Source of the DNA: Thermococcus zilligii AN1
Lineage (GTDB): Archaea; Methanobacteriota_B; Thermococci; Thermococcales; Thermococcaceae
Length of the DNA: 64,000 nucleotides
Assembly (NCBI RefSeq): GCF_000258515.1
Contig: NZ_AJLF01000001.1
Span: 806,001 to 870,000, forward strand
Direction: 5' to 3'
In this document: piece after piece, positions 32,440 through 41,283 of the stretch
How positions within the stretch are numbered: position 1 is the stretch's first letter
How the letters are laid out: each line of letters begins with the position of its first letter
The notes under the pieces: model-generated
What the model saw: the letters and a program-made list of their open reading frames with translations, nothing else
The model's database searches: none
What the model was told of the DNA's origin: nothing
Program-made: the position numbers and the translations under genes

Positions 32440-33996
32440 GTGAGCCAGGAGAAGCAGCCGGTCATAGAGATGAAGGACATAGTCAAAGTCTACCACGATG
32501 GTACAAAGGCCCTTTCCGGTGTTGACCTCACGGTTTATCCGGGGGAGATCCTCGGGCTCCTCGGCGAGAACGGCGCCGGGAAAACAACCCTCATGAAGAT
32601 CCTTTTCGGCATGCTAAAACCAACTTCCGGTAAAATCTTCGTTAGGGGGCGGGAAGTCCACTTCAAGAGCCCCTCGGATGCGATTTCTATGGGCATCGGG
32701 ATGGTTCACCAGCATTTTACCCTCGTTGAGGTTTTTGACGCCCTCCACAACATCATCCTGGGCATGGAGGGTCACGGCCTTTTCTCGAGGACAGACGTAG
32801 AGAGCGCGAAGGAAAGGATTCAGAAACTGATGGAAGACCTGAACTTTCGGGTTCCCCTCGACGTCCCGGTAGAGAACCTCCCGGTGGGGGTACAGCAGAG
32901 GGTGGAGATCCTCAAGATGCTCTACCGCAAAGTCGACGTCCTGATCCTCGACGAGCCAACGGCTGTCCTGACGCCAATTGAAGTCGAAGAGCTCTTTCAG
33001 GTCCTCAGGAAGCTCAAGAGCGAGGGCAAGACGATAATATTCATCAGCCACAAGCTCAACGAGGTAATGGAGATCACCGACAGGGTCACCGTCATAAGGA
33101 AGGGCAAAGTGGTAGGAACCGTTGACACCAGGGACGCGACGCCTCAGCTTTTAGCGAGGATGATGGTGGGCAGGGACGTCGTCCTCAGGATAGAAAAGCC
33201 CCCGAAAGAACCCGGAAAGCCAGTCCTCCAGGTCAGGGATCTCTGGGTTAAAGGGGACAGGGGGGAGGAGGCCGTCAGGGGACTCTCCCTCGAGGTGAGG
33301 GAGGGCGAGATATTCGGCATAGCCGGCGTTGAGGGTAACGGGCAGACAGAGCTCATAGAGGCCATAACAGGGCTAAGAAAGCCAGAAAAAGGCGAGATAA
33401 GGCTCAATGACCTCGATATAACGGGCAAATCTCCAAGAGAGCTCTACGATCTCGGAATGGCCCACATACCGGAGGACAGGACGAACATGGGGCTCATCCT
33501 TGACATGAGCGTCACAGAGAACTCCATCTTAGGCCTGCAGTGGAGGAAGAAGTTCCAGCGCTTCAGGGGGGTTATCCACTGGGGTAAGGCCAGAAAGCAC
33601 ACCAGTGAGCTCATAGAGAAGTTCGACATCTCTGCCCCGGGAACCGAGGCACCGGTTAAGAGCCTGAGCGGAGGCAACCAGCAGAAGCTCATCGTCGCCA
33701 GGGAAGTCAGCAAAGAACCCGTTTTGATAGTGGCCTCCCAGCCCACGAGGGGCGTTGATGTCGCCTCAACGGAGTACATAAGGAACTACCTCGTCAGGCT
33801 CAGAAACGAGGGTAAGGCGGTTCTTCTCGTCTCAGCCGACCTCGACGAGGTTATCCAGCTCAGCGACAGAATGGGAATAATGTACGAGGGAGAGTTCATG
33901 GGCGTTGTAAAGCCCAACGAAGTCACGATCGAGGAGATAGGCATGATGATGGGAGGTATACGCTATGAGGAGCTCGGGAAGGCCAGGGGTGAGTGA
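32440..33996 (+). CDS. Nucleoside ABC transporter ATP-binding protein (double ATPase)
   Basis: 518 residues with two ABC domains in tandem, as in RbsA/NupO-type importers. The first has Walker A LLGENGAGKTT, signature LPVGVQQRVEIL and Walker B LILDEPTAVL. The second has the degenerate Walker A GVEGNGQTE and signature LSGGNQQKLIVARE, with ASQPTRGVD as Walker B. The uneven pair is normal for this class. GTG start follows GAGGGGGTG. The 3' end overlaps the first permease by 32 bases. Confidence 0.93.
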   Translation: MSQEKQPVIEMKDIVKVYHDGTKALSGVDLTVYPGEILGLLGENGAGKTTLMKILFGMLKPTSGKIFVRGREVHFKSPSDAISMGIGMVHQHFTLVEVFDALHNIILGMEGHGLFSRTDVESAKERIQKLMEDLNFRVPLDVPVENLPVGVQQRVEILKMLYRKVDVLILDEPTAVLTPIEVEELFQVLRKLKSEGKTIIFISHKLNEVMEITDRVTVIRKGKVVGTVDTRDATPQLLARMMVGRDVVLRIEKPPKEPGKPVLQVRDLWVKGDRGEEAVRGLSLEVREGEIFGIAGVEGNGQTELIEAITGLRKPEKGEIRLNDLDITGKSPRELYDLGMAHIPEDRTNMGLILDMSVTENSILGLQWRKKFQRFRGVIHWGKARKHTSELIEKFDISAPGTEAPVKSLSGGNQQKLIVAREVSKEPVLIVASQPTRGVDVASTEYIRNYLVRLRNEGKAVLLVSADLDEVIQLSDRMGIMYEGEFMGVVKPNEVTIEEIGMMMGGIRYEELGKARGE

Positions 33997-35023
33997 AATC
34001 CTCGAGAAGATCAACTTCAGGGCCTTTGTTGAGAGCATCATCGCTGTAGCCGTGGGCTTCCTCATAGGGGCCATAATCCTCCTCGCCTTCAACTACAACC
34101 CCGCTGAGGCCTACACTGCACTATTCAGGGGAGGGCTTGCATCAATCGATAACATAGCTGCCACGCTCCACTACTCCACTCCAATACTCCTCACGGCCCT
34201 CACGTTCGCCATCGGTGCCAGAACTGGAATATTCAACATTGGGGCGGAGAGCTCCTTCTACCTGGGGGCCATAGCGGCGGTAGCCTTCACTAACATCTGG
34301 GGCAACCTCTGGTTCGGCCTCCTCATGGGAATGGCCCTCGGGGCGCTTTGGGCCCTTCCGGCGGCTCTCCTCAAAGTCTACCGCGGCGTCCACGAGGTCA
34401 TCTCCACCATAATGCTCAACTGGATAGGCTGGTATCTCATCAGCTGGCTCATAGTCGGTCCCTACGCCGATCCCAACAACCCAATAAAGACGATCAAGGT
34501 TCCTGAGAACGCAAGGCTCCCCACTATCGGGAATACCGTGCTCTCCTGGGGCTTTATAATCGCGGTTGTTGCGGCGATCCTGGTTTACTTCATCCTCTGG
34601 CACACGACGCTGGGCTTTGGAATGAGGGCAAGCGGCTACAATCAGAGGGCAGCCAGATACGGGGGAATAAGTCCCAGAGCGGCTATGATGTGGTCTTTCA
34701 TAATAGGCGGAATGGCCAGCGGGCTCGGCGGCGCGATGAAGATAATGGGTGAGTACCCCGGATACGCAATAAGCCAGGGAGGGTCCAATATCTACGGCTT
34801 TGGCTTCGACGGGATCGGCGTTTCACTCGTCGGCAGGAACCACCCGCTCGGGATAATCCTCTCGGCGATATTCTTTGGAATGCTCAAGGCCGGAACCTCG
34901 GAGATGCAGCAGACAGGCGTTCCGCTGGAAATCGTCAAGCTCATACAGGGCATCATAATCATAACCGTCGCGATACCTGGCCTGTATGATCTCCTCAAAA
35001 AGGGCCTTAGGAGGGCTGCGTGA
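33965..35023 (+). CDS. Nucleoside ABC transporter permease (NupP-like)
   Basis: First membrane subunit of the importer, 352 residues, about nine or ten hydrophobic segments, BPD_transp_2 family. Characteristic pieces are LTFAIGARTGIFNIGAE, GVHEVISTIMLNWIGW and the cytosolic ASGYNQRAARYGGI coupling region. ATG 33965 has GGGAGGT seven bases upstream and is preferred to GTG 33989. The stop shares one base with the next start. Confidence 0.92.
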   Translation: MRSSGRPGVSEILEKINFRAFVESIIAVAVGFLIGAIILLAFNYNPAEAYTALFRGGLASIDNIAATLHYSTPILLTALTFAIGARTGIFNIGAESSFYLGAIAAVAFTNIWGNLWFGLLMGMALGALWALPAALLKVYRGVHEVISTIMLNWIGWYLISWLIVGPYADPNNPIKTIKVPENARLPTIGNTVLSWGFIIAVVAAILVYFILWHTTLGFGMRASGYNQRAARYGGISPRAAMMWSFIIGGMASGLGGAMKIMGEYPGYAISQGGSNIYGFGFDGIGVSLVGRNHPLGIILSAIFFGMLKAGTSEMQQTGVPLEIVKLIQGIIIITVAIPGLYDLLKKGLRRAA

Positions 35024-35910
35024 TGGAGGTTGAGACCATCATTTTCCTCCTGAAGACGTCTTTAATGGCCATGGTGCCGATAGTCCTCACGAGCGTCGGT
35101 GCCGTTTGGAGCGAGAGGGCTGGGGTTGTAAGCATAGGCTATGAGGGAGTCATACTGGCGAGCGCTTTCTTCGGGGCAATATTTGCAGAGATCAGCGGAC
35201 ACGCCAGTATAGGCCTTCTGGGGGGCCTCTTCATCGGGGCCCTGTTCGGGATGCTCCACGGCATCCTCACGGTCTACCTCAAGGGAGACCACGTCATACC
35301 GGGTATAGGCATAAACCTCCTGGCGGCCGGATTGGTGCCCTTCGGCATCATGGCCTACTGGGGAACGGCCGGACAGCACCAGCTTCCCTTCAAGCTCTGG
35401 CACTTTAAGATAGGGAACAGTGAGTTCAGTCCGATGATCCTCGTTACGGTAATAGTAGCAATAGCCACATGGTGGGTTCTCTTCAGGACCCCGCTCGGGC
35501 TCCGCGTCAGGGCCTGCGGCGAGAACCCCGAGGCGGCGGACGCTCTCGGAATAAACGTCGAGAAGTACCGCTTCTGGTCAACGGTATACGGCCACGCACT
35601 GGCCGGTCTTGCCGGGGCCTACATGAGCGTTGACTGGCTTGGACTCGTCCACAAGACTATGTCGGGCGGAAGGGGCTTCATAGCACTCGCCAACATGGTG
35701 TTCAGCAACTGGAACCCGCTGCTGTCGCTCATCGGGGGCTGGCTCTTCGGCTTCTTCGACGCCCTGGCAATTTGGCTCGCTCCAAAGCACATAGTGCCGG
35801 AGCAGTTCATCTACATGCTACCCTACATCATGACCCTCGTGATCGTCGCCGGAATAATAGGAAAGGCAAAGCCACCGAAGTGGGACGGAAAACCGTACAA
35901 GAGGGAGTAA
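35023..35910 (+). CDS. Nucleoside ABC transporter permease (NupQ-like)
   Basis: Second membrane subunit, 295 residues with about eight hydrophobic segments. The family pieces are SVGAVWSERAGVVSIGYEG, GDHVIPGIGINLLA, the coupling region ACGENPEAADALGINV and SGGRGFIALANMVFSNW. It completes a BMP-ATPase-permease-permease importer, probably for purine nucleosides. Two phosphoribosyltransferase genes within 4 kb would suit salvage of the imported bases. Confidence 0.92.
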   Translation: MEVETIIFLLKTSLMAMVPIVLTSVGAVWSERAGVVSIGYEGVILASAFFGAIFAEISGHASIGLLGGLFIGALFGMLHGILTVYLKGDHVIPGIGINLLAAGLVPFGIMAYWGTAGQHQLPFKLWHFKIGNSEFSPMILVTVIVAIATWWVLFRTPLGLRVRACGENPEAADALGINVEKYRFWSTVYGHALAGLAGAYMSVDWLGLVHKTMSGGRGFIALANMVFSNWNPLLSLIGGWLFGFFDALAIWLAPKHIVPEQFIYMLPYIMTLVIVAGIIGKAKPPKWDGKPYKRE

Positions 35911-35922
35911 GTCCCTCCCCTT

Positions 35923-36906
35923 TCAGCTTTTTAGGATGTAGCCCAGCGCAGTTCCCAGGGAGAGTCCGGCCAGCAGGGCTGAGAGCAAATACGCTAAGTC
36001 AAAGCCTCCGGAGCTCTTGTTTATGCTAATGACCTCCTTTTCACTGGCCTTCAGCACGCTAATTGCGTTCTCCCTCAGGACTTCCGTGTAAGGCTTCCCC
36101 TCCCAGAAAACCGTTATCCCTGCAACGGGCTTTTCGCTCTTCTCCGAGAGCTCGAGGGCGGCTTTCTTCAGCTGATCCGGGCTCTGGAGTGAGTAGACTA
36201 TAACATCGGATCCCCTGGCCCTGGGAAGAACCTGGTCAACACCCTGAGCGGGAACCTCCTCCTCGGGCTTTATTGAGGCAACCGCCCTTATCCCGAGCCA
36301 CTCTATGGCGTACTGGACGGGGGGCGTGTCTATCACAGCACTCATGTTTTTCTCAACAAAGCCGGAGTAAGCGTATTTTATCGCCTCGACCTTCTCCCTG
36401 AATTTCTCGAACTTCGAGCGGTATTCCTGGGCGTTTGTTGGGTCAACCTTCTCAAGGGCCTTCTCCGTGGCTGAGGCGATCGCCACCGCATTATCCGGGT
36501 CTAGCCATGTGCCGTGGGGGTTGTCCTTGTTGTTATACCACCACTCGGGAAGGTAGCGGAAGCCCTCTAGCCTGTAGTCATCTATAAGGAGCAGTTCGCC
36601 GGTGATTACTCCCTCATTCTTCAGATCGGCCATCCTGCCCTCGACGGGGAGGTGACCGCCGGTCGTTACTATGACGGCGGCCTTTTTAAGGAGCTCGACC
36701 TGTCCAGCAGTTAGCTGGTACTCGTGGGGATCGGCTCCGAGCGGAATCAGCGTGGCTATATCAACCGTGTCCCCAAAGGCCTCGCTCACTATCGACGCCA
36801 GCGGCCCTATGCTTACCACTACCAGGGGTTTCGCCCTGGAGGCCTCTGAAAAGGGTATGCCCATCACGGCGAGCAGGAGTATGAGCAGTAACGCCCTCGC
36901 CTTCAT
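35923..36906 (-). CDS. Metal ABC transporter substrate-binding protein (ZnuA/TroA-like)
   Basis: Cluster A-I binding protein for Zn or Mn, 327 residues. The signal peptide (MKARALLLILLLAVMGIP) is followed by VVSIGPLASIVSEAFGD, the first metal His in GADPHEYQLT, GGHLPVEGR, and a His in NPHGTWLDPDN. The C-terminus LLSALLAGLSLGTALGYIL is a membrane helix, so it is anchored at both or either end, unlike bacterial ZnuA. No permease or ATPase gene is adjacent. Confidence 0.83.
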   Translation of the reverse strand: MKARALLLILLLAVMGIPFSEASRAKPLVVVSIGPLASIVSEAFGDTVDIATLIPLGADPHEYQLTAGQVELLKKAAVIVTTGGHLPVEGRMADLKNEGVITGELLLIDDYRLEGFRYLPEWWYNNKDNPHGTWLDPDNAVAIASATEKALEKVDPTNAQEYRSKFEKFREKVEAIKYAYSGFVEKNMSAVIDTPPVQYAIEWLGIRAVASIKPEEEVPAQGVDQVLPRARGSDVIVYSLQSPDQLKKAALELSEKSEKPVAGITVFWEGKPYTEVLRENAISVLKASEKEVISINKSSGGFDLAYLLSALLAGLSLGTALGYILKS

Positions 36907-36986
36907 TTCGGTCACCCTAAAAATTTATGGCGGGTGGCTTTTAAGGGTATCCATTGAAGAAAAGGCAGGGGCAACAGCCCGTTTAA

Positions 36987-37280
36987 TTAGAGCTCTTTTC
37001 CTTTTCCGTTGTCGCTCTTTATGTGCGGCTTGCCGATGGCTATGGTGAAGCCCTTGAAGCTGTCGTCTTTTCTGTTGAACTCTATGGCCAGCGGAAGGCC
37101 GTTGTCCTCGTTGAAGACGATCCTGACTATCCTCGCACGGGAATGGCTGTTGAGGTAGTTCTCCTTCAGGTTTTCGTAGTTGTCTATCACCTCATCTATG
37201 CTCTCGCTGTGCATCTCGTATATCTCGTTAGCGTAGACGCTGTGGTTCTTTATCTCCTCGATCTTCTTCTCCCTCTCCAA
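36987..37280 (-). CDS. Conserved hypothetical protein
   Basis: Not recognised. 97 residues: a charged helical N-terminal half with SIDEVIDNYENLKENYL, then a beta-rich half with RIVRIVFNEDNGLPLAIEFN. It is cytosolic, with no cysteine. The TTG start follows GGGAGTGG and lies 12 bases after the phosphoribosyltransferase stop, so both are probably one transcript. Confidence 0.65.
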   Translation of the reverse strand: MEREKKIEEIKNHSVYANEIYEMHSESIDEVIDNYENLKENYLNSHSRARIVRIVFNEDNGLPLAIEFNRKDDSFKGFTIAIGKPHIKSDNGKGKEL

Positions 37281-37292
37281 GCTACCACTCCC

Positions 37293-37940
37293 TCAGGCTT
37301 TGCGCCACGTTCCTTCCCTGAACTTAAAAATCTTCCTCCTTTCCGCCATCCTCAGGGCTTCCTCCAGCTTGCCCTTTGGAACATCCAGGCCATGGAGTTC
37401 CTTAAAAAGCCCGATGATCTCGTCGGTGCCCACTGCCTCCCTTTCTTCAAGGATGTTGTTCACCAAGTTTATCATGTCCTCGACGAAGTTCCAGGGGAAG
37501 ACTATCCACGCCCATTCAATCTCCTCTGCGTAGTAGTCCGGCTTAAAGCGCGAACCCTTGATCGTCAGAAGGGTTGCCGTTCTGACTTCAGCCGGTTTCT
37601 GGCCCTCAACGTAGTTTTTGGCCAGAGTCAGGCTTTCTCCCGTGTCGCTGATGTCGTCAACGACAAGAACTCTCTTGCCGCCCAGGTCATAGTTGCTACC
37701 GTACTTGAGCTTTGCCTTTCCGTCCGGCGTTGCAGTTACGCCCCAGTGCTCGACCTTGAGGCTGACGAGGTCTTTAACGCCCAGGTAGTCGCAGTAGAGC
37801 CTGGCGGCGACCCAGCCACCCCTGGCGAGACCTACTACGACGTCAGGCCTCCAGTTTTCCTCCAGGATCTTCCAGGCGCCTTCCTTGGCCCACCTTTCGA
37901 TGTCTTCCCAAGAAGCGAGTCTTGCCGGGAACTTCTTCAT
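37293..37940 (-). CDS. Purine phosphoribosyltransferase (XGPRT/HGPRT-like)
   Basis: Type I phosphoribosyltransferase, 215 residues, converting a base plus PRPP to a nucleotide. VVVGLARGGWVAARL is the first PRPP loop and VLVVDDISDTGESLTLAK is the 13-residue PRPP signature. RTATLLTIKGSRFKPDYYAE resembles archaeal xanthine/guanine enzymes (the Lys before the base-contact region). The C-terminal ~70 residues are a helical extension. Base specificity is inferred from family likeness and from the nearby nucleoside importer. Confidence 0.85.
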   Translation of the reverse strand: MKKFPARLASWEDIERWAKEGAWKILEENWRPDVVVGLARGGWVAARLYCDYLGVKDLVSLKVEHWGVTATPDGKAKLKYGSNYDLGGKRVLVVDDISDTGESLTLAKNYVEGQKPAEVRTATLLTIKGSRFKPDYYAEEIEWAWIVFPWNFVEDMINLVNNILEEREAVGTDEIIGLFKELHGLDVPKGKLEEALRMAERRKIFKFREGTWRKA

Positions 37941-38017
37941 TGGATTTCCCTTAATTGAGCGGGAGCAAAGTGATATTTAAACGTTTTGGACAGCGTTGAC
38001 AGAAAAATGTAAATCAA

Positions 38018-38272
38018 CTAAAGATATCTGAGCTTGACGTAGAGGTTCACCCCGCTCTGAAGGGCCGCCAGACCGTTGAGGGCTGTGAATATCCAGTCCC
38101 TTGGTGGCAGGTAAGCGTAGACCGTAAGGAGCGCTGATGCGGTGAAGTACACTAAGATGAACTTAAGGTTCAGCGGACAGTTCTTGGTCTTTATTGTCTC
38201 CCAGGTCTGCGGTACCCACGAGCCCACCAGGAGCAGCATCCCCACGAGTCCAAGGAGTTCAACGCCCGACAT
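38018..38272 (-). CDS. PQ-loop/SemiSWEET-type membrane protein
   Basis: 84 residues, three membrane helices. The PQ-loop motif in GSWVPQTWETIKTKN marks helix one. This is the size of bacterial SemiSWEET sugar transporters, which work as dimers. Start at ATG 38272, which follows GGGGGGATAAA; the upstream ATG at 38293 overlaps that ribosome binding site. It is monocistronic. The substrate is unknown. Confidence 0.72.
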   Translation of the reverse strand: MSGVELLGLVGMLLLVGSWVPQTWETIKTKNCPLNLKFILVYFTASALLTVYAYLPPRDWIFTALNGLAALQSGVNLYVKLRYL

Positions 38273-38379
38273 TTTATCCCCCCATCCCGGCAAGGGGGTG
38301 AGTAGAAAAACATTTTGAACTGAGAGGACTCAAAAAGTGAGAAAAATCCACCGTGTTTGCTCAGAAAAATGAAAAACGC

Positions 38380-39108
38380 TCACTTCTCATTGATTACCTT
38401 GACCATCCCGAAGCCATACTTTGTTTTCTCCCCAAAGCCAAGGTCATAGGCGAACTTTGCTATCTCCTCCGACCCGGTGTACCTGAACACCATAAGGGAT
38501 CCACGGTAGTAGGTATCGGCAACGAGTATTCTAACCGGCTTGAACTTTATGACATCAATCGAGAAGGAGCTGTCTTCCGGGGTAGTGCCGTAGAGCTCCG
38601 TGTACCTGAGGAGAACTACCTTCCTGAACTTGTCGAAGAAAGTGGGTTCGCTGGGATAGAGGTCCCATATCTTCATTCTTCCATTGGAAAATTTAACTGT
38701 CCTCACGACTATCGGGCTGAGGGTCGAGAACATGGCGGTGTTCTTTATCTCCGGTTCCCGCAGGGGCTTAACGTCCTCGGCTACAAAATCCGTTTCCCCA
38801 ATCCTCATCGTGGGATTCAGAATAAAACCTTCGACCATCGCTGTTATTATGCCTGGCGAGTGGGATGAAACGTAGAGAGAAACGGAATCGCTCAGAATTC
38901 TCATGCCAACTTCCGGAAGGAGCTCCCTCTTCCTGATCAGTATCCTTGAGAAAGTCAATAAATCAACGCTGCTTACCTCTATTTTCCTTGCAAGCTCTGG
39001 ATCCACCAGCGATACCTTATCCACTATCTGACGGTACACTTCGTAGTTGTAGTTGAAGGGCAGTATCGGGTTATCCCCCACAGGGCGCAGCTTTATTTCA
39101 ACTCTCAT
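38380..39108 (-). CDS. cas6: CRISPR-associated endoribonuclease Cas6
   Basis: Processes CRISPR transcripts into crRNAs. 242 residues with two ferredoxin-like RRM folds. The start MRVEIKLRPVGDN and the stretch PFNYNYEVYRQIVDKV carry the family's N-terminal features. The Gly-rich loop near the C-terminus, LGFGEKTKYGFGMVKV, is diagnostic. A His for catalysis is less obvious: SSHSPGIITAMVEG is the best candidate, away from the usual N-terminal position. ATG 39108 follows GGGGTGGC. No array or other cas effector gene is in this window. Confidence 0.88.
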   Translation of the reverse strand: MRVEIKLRPVGDNPILPFNYNYEVYRQIVDKVSLVDPELARKIEVSSVDLLTFSRILIRKRELLPEVGMRILSDSVSLYVSSHSPGIITAMVEGFILNPTMRIGETDFVAEDVKPLREPEIKNTAMFSTLSPIVVRTVKFSNGRMKIWDLYPSEPTFFDKFRKVVLLRYTELYGTTPEDSSFSIDVIKFKPVRILVADTYYRGSLMVFRYTGSEEIAKFAYDLGFGEKTKYGFGMVKVINEK

Positions 39109-39140
39109 TATAGCCACCCCGAAATTATTTCCAAACACAG

Positions 39141-39150
39141 ATTATAATCG
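39141..39150 (-). promoter_or_regulatory. TATA box of cas6
   Basis: Minus-strand gattataatc, about 37 bases upstream of the cas6 ATG. It gives cas6 a promoter of its own. Confidence 0.55.
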
Positions 39151-39225
39151 CCAAACTTCTTAATAAGGGTTTCGACGGGTCTGTTCGATTGAAAAGCAAA
39201 AGAGCAAAAAACCTCAAAACCAGCA

Positions 39226-39897
39226 TCAGAAAACTTTCGACGGCGCGCCGAAGGCCCTGTCCCCCGCATCACCGAGGCCCGGAAGGATGTAACCCTTCCC
39301 GTCGAGCTCCCTGTCAACCTTGGCAACAAATATCTCAACTTCGGGGAACTGCCCCTTGATCCTGGAGATGCCTTCAGGGGCGGCCAGAACGCCAAGAACT
39401 ATCGTTCTCTTTGGTTTCCCGTACTTTTCAATCTCTTCAAGAACCTTAATGAGGGTTGAGCCCGTCGCTATCATGGGATCAGCAACGATCACCGTGTCCT
39501 CCGGCTTAAGGTCGGGTATCTTGATATAGTTCATCTCTATCTCGAACTTCGGTGCTTTTCCTCTGGAGGCCGAGACTACACCAACTCTGGCATGCTCGAA
39601 GACCTTTATCAACCCCTCCATCAGCGGTATTGCCGCCCTGAGGACTGTTATGATGACGACGTTCCTTCTGTCCTTAACGACCACGCCCTTCGTCTTTTCC
39701 AGGGGGGTTTCAACCTCAACCTCCTCGACTTCCATGGTTTTCGTCAGCTCGTACCCCATGTACCTCCCGAGCTTGACCAGGCCCTTCCTGAAGGCGATGC
39801 TGTCGGTGTTCCTGTCCCTTAGCTCCGTGAGGACCTCCATTATAAAGGGAGAGTCCTCAAAGGAGTAAACTCCACTCCACCTCTCATCAGCCTTCAT
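39226..39897 (-). CDS. upp: Uracil phosphoribosyltransferase
   Basis: Makes UMP from uracil and PRPP. 223 residues with [17 protein letters not shown], the PRPP signature [17 protein letters not shown] and the uracil-binding C-terminus [29 protein letters not shown] precedes the ATG at 39897. It lies three bases after the rhomboid stop in a four-gene minus-strand operon. Confidence 0.95.
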   Translation of the reverse strand: MKADERWSGVYSFEDSPFIMEVLTELRDRNTDSIAFRKGLVKLGRYMGYELTKTMEVEEVEVETPLEKTKGVVVKDRRNVVIITVLRAAIPLMEGLIKVFEHARVGVVSASRGKAPKFEIEMNYIKIPDLKPEDTVIVADPMIATGSTLIKVLEEIEKYGKPKRTIVLGVLAAPEGISRIKGQFPEVEIFVAKVDRELDGKGYILPGLGDAGDRAFGAPSKVF

Positions 39898-39899
39898 AT

Positions 39900-40520
39900 T
39901 CACCACCCCAGATCCCAGTACTCCATCTTAGCAATCTTCCTTCTGACGTAAATCCCATAGTTATAACCAAAGGCCAGGCCAACTATGAGGCCGCCCAGGT
40001 GAGCCACCCAGTTAACCCCCGGGAGCCAGCTGTTTATAAGGAAGAGGAAGAAAGCGTTGCCAAGGGCCATCTGGATGTTCCTTTTCAGCGTGCCCTCTAT
40101 CATTATCAGGGCCCCGGCGATTCCGAAGAGCGCCCCGCTGGCGCCGCCGCTTATGATGAATGGCCCCAGGAACTTGAGCGTCAACAGGTTGCCAAATATC
40201 CCCGCCGTCAGGTAGAGGACAAGAAATCTCGCCCTTCCGACGAGAATCTCAAGCTGACTCCCCAGGTAGAGCAGGAAAAATGTGTTCATTGCCAGGTGAA
40301 TCCAGTCGAGGTGAACGAAGATAGCTGAAATCAGCCTCCAGTACTCGTGACAGTAGGTAACACAGTAGTTGACCAGGGCCACCTTTAGCAGAGCCCTGTC
40401 TGTGACTGCAAGTCCTCCGCTGAGGTAGAGCTCGTAACCGAAAACAAGAAAGTTGATAGCCGCTATTGTATAGGTCAACCAGGCGTGCCTGATGGCTTTG
40501 TAGAGGTCATTGAGTGCCAT
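39900..40520 (-). CDS. Rhomboid-family intramembrane serine protease
   Basis: 206 residues with six membrane helices, the minimal rhomboid core. The family's L1 WR motif is [22 protein letters not shown]. Its pieces are EYWRLISA and [13 protein letters not shown], which includes the HxxxN. The catalytic Ser is in [12 protein letters not shown] and the catalytic His in [13 protein letters not shown]. All active-site residues are present, so it should be an active protease. Its end overlaps nothing, and its start overlaps the IMPase 3' end by 14 bases. Confidence 0.9.
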   Translation of the reverse strand: MALNDLYKAIRHAWLTYTIAAINFLVFGYELYLSGGLAVTDRALLKVALVNYCVTYCHEYWRLISAIFVHLDWIHLAMNTFFLLYLGSQLEILVGRARFLVLYLTAGIFGNLLTLKFLGPFIISGGASGALFGIAGALIMIEGTLKRNIQMALGNAFFLFLINSWLPGVNWVAHLGGLIVGLAFGYNYGIYVRRKIAKMEYWDLGW

Positions 40521-41280
40521 TCTTTATCCCCTCCAGGATGATTTTCAAAAGCCTCTTATCGCTCGATGCTACGACGTTTACCTTCTCCTCGGCGCTGAGA
40601 GATGGGTTGAACTCCCTGCCGCTCTCGTCCACGACGATTCCCCCCGCCTCCCTGACAAGCAGAGTCCCGGCAAGGACATCGGTTGGCCGAAGGTAGTTCC
40701 TCAAGTCCACCACAGCCTGGAGAGAGCCCCTGGCAAGATAGGCCATCTCGACGGCTATGGCGCCAAGAACCCTTATGCGCTTTACCCTCCCGATAATGCC
40801 CAATCCCCTGCCCAGGGTATAAAAGCTTATGGCGGCTTTTTCTGGCTCCCCTGGTACCACGTTAATTCCCCTGCCGTTGAGGTATGCCCCGTGGCCCGGT
40901 ATGGCCTCATAGTAGTTCCCGGGAAGGAACTCATAGATTGCTGAATAGACGGGTCTCTTACCCTTGAAGAGGGCGAAGCTAAGGGCAAAAACCGGTATCC
41001 CGGAAGAGAAATTATAAGAACCGTCTATAGGGTCAACGACGGCTGTAAGGTCGCTCCCCTGATCAATCAGGCCTATCTCTTCGCTGACGATGTTTATGCC
41101 CAGCGGTTTAAGCCTCTCCACCACAATATCCTCGGCAACCCTGTCAACGTACTTCGTAACGTCGCCGCTGACGTTCTTACCGACCTCTTTACCTCCTTCG
41201 GGCTTCCCGAAGAGGGGCATCACGGCCCTTTCAACGTCCCTGGCAAGGGAAAAAACAACTTCCTTCCAGCCAGTCTCCAT
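40507..41280 (-). CDS. Inositol monophosphatase/FBPase-family phosphatase
   Basis: 257-residue Mg-dependent sugar phosphatase of the archaeal IMPase/FBPase class. Metal-site motifs are SEEIGLID (Glu), VDPIDGSYNFSSG (Asp-Pro-Ile-Asp-Gly) and RPTDVLAGTLLVREAGG, where the usual WDxAAG is Pro-Thr-Asp-Val-Leu-Ala-Gly but the key Asp is kept. Archaeal members hydrolyse inositol-1-phosphate and fructose-1,6-bisphosphate. It may make the thermoprotectant di-myo-inositol phosphate precursor, which is inference. Confidence 0.87.
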   Translation of the reverse strand: METGWKEVVFSLARDVERAVMPLFGKPEGGKEVGKNVSGDVTKYVDRVAEDIVVERLKPLGINIVSEEIGLIDQGSDLTAVVDPIDGSYNFSSGIPVFALSFALFKGKRPVYSAIYEFLPGNYYEAIPGHGAYLNGRGINVVPGEPEKAAISFYTLGRGLGIIGRVKRIRVLGAIAVEMAYLARGSLQAVVDLRNYLRPTDVLAGTLLVREAGGIVVDESGREFNPSLSAEEKVNVVASSDKRLLKIILEGIKNGTQ

Positions 41281-41283
41281 ACA

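Noticed and set aside
36671-37958. Plus-strand frames including 37023-37958
   Set aside because: They oppose the metal-binding-protein and phosphoribosyltransferase genes, which carry intact family motifs.
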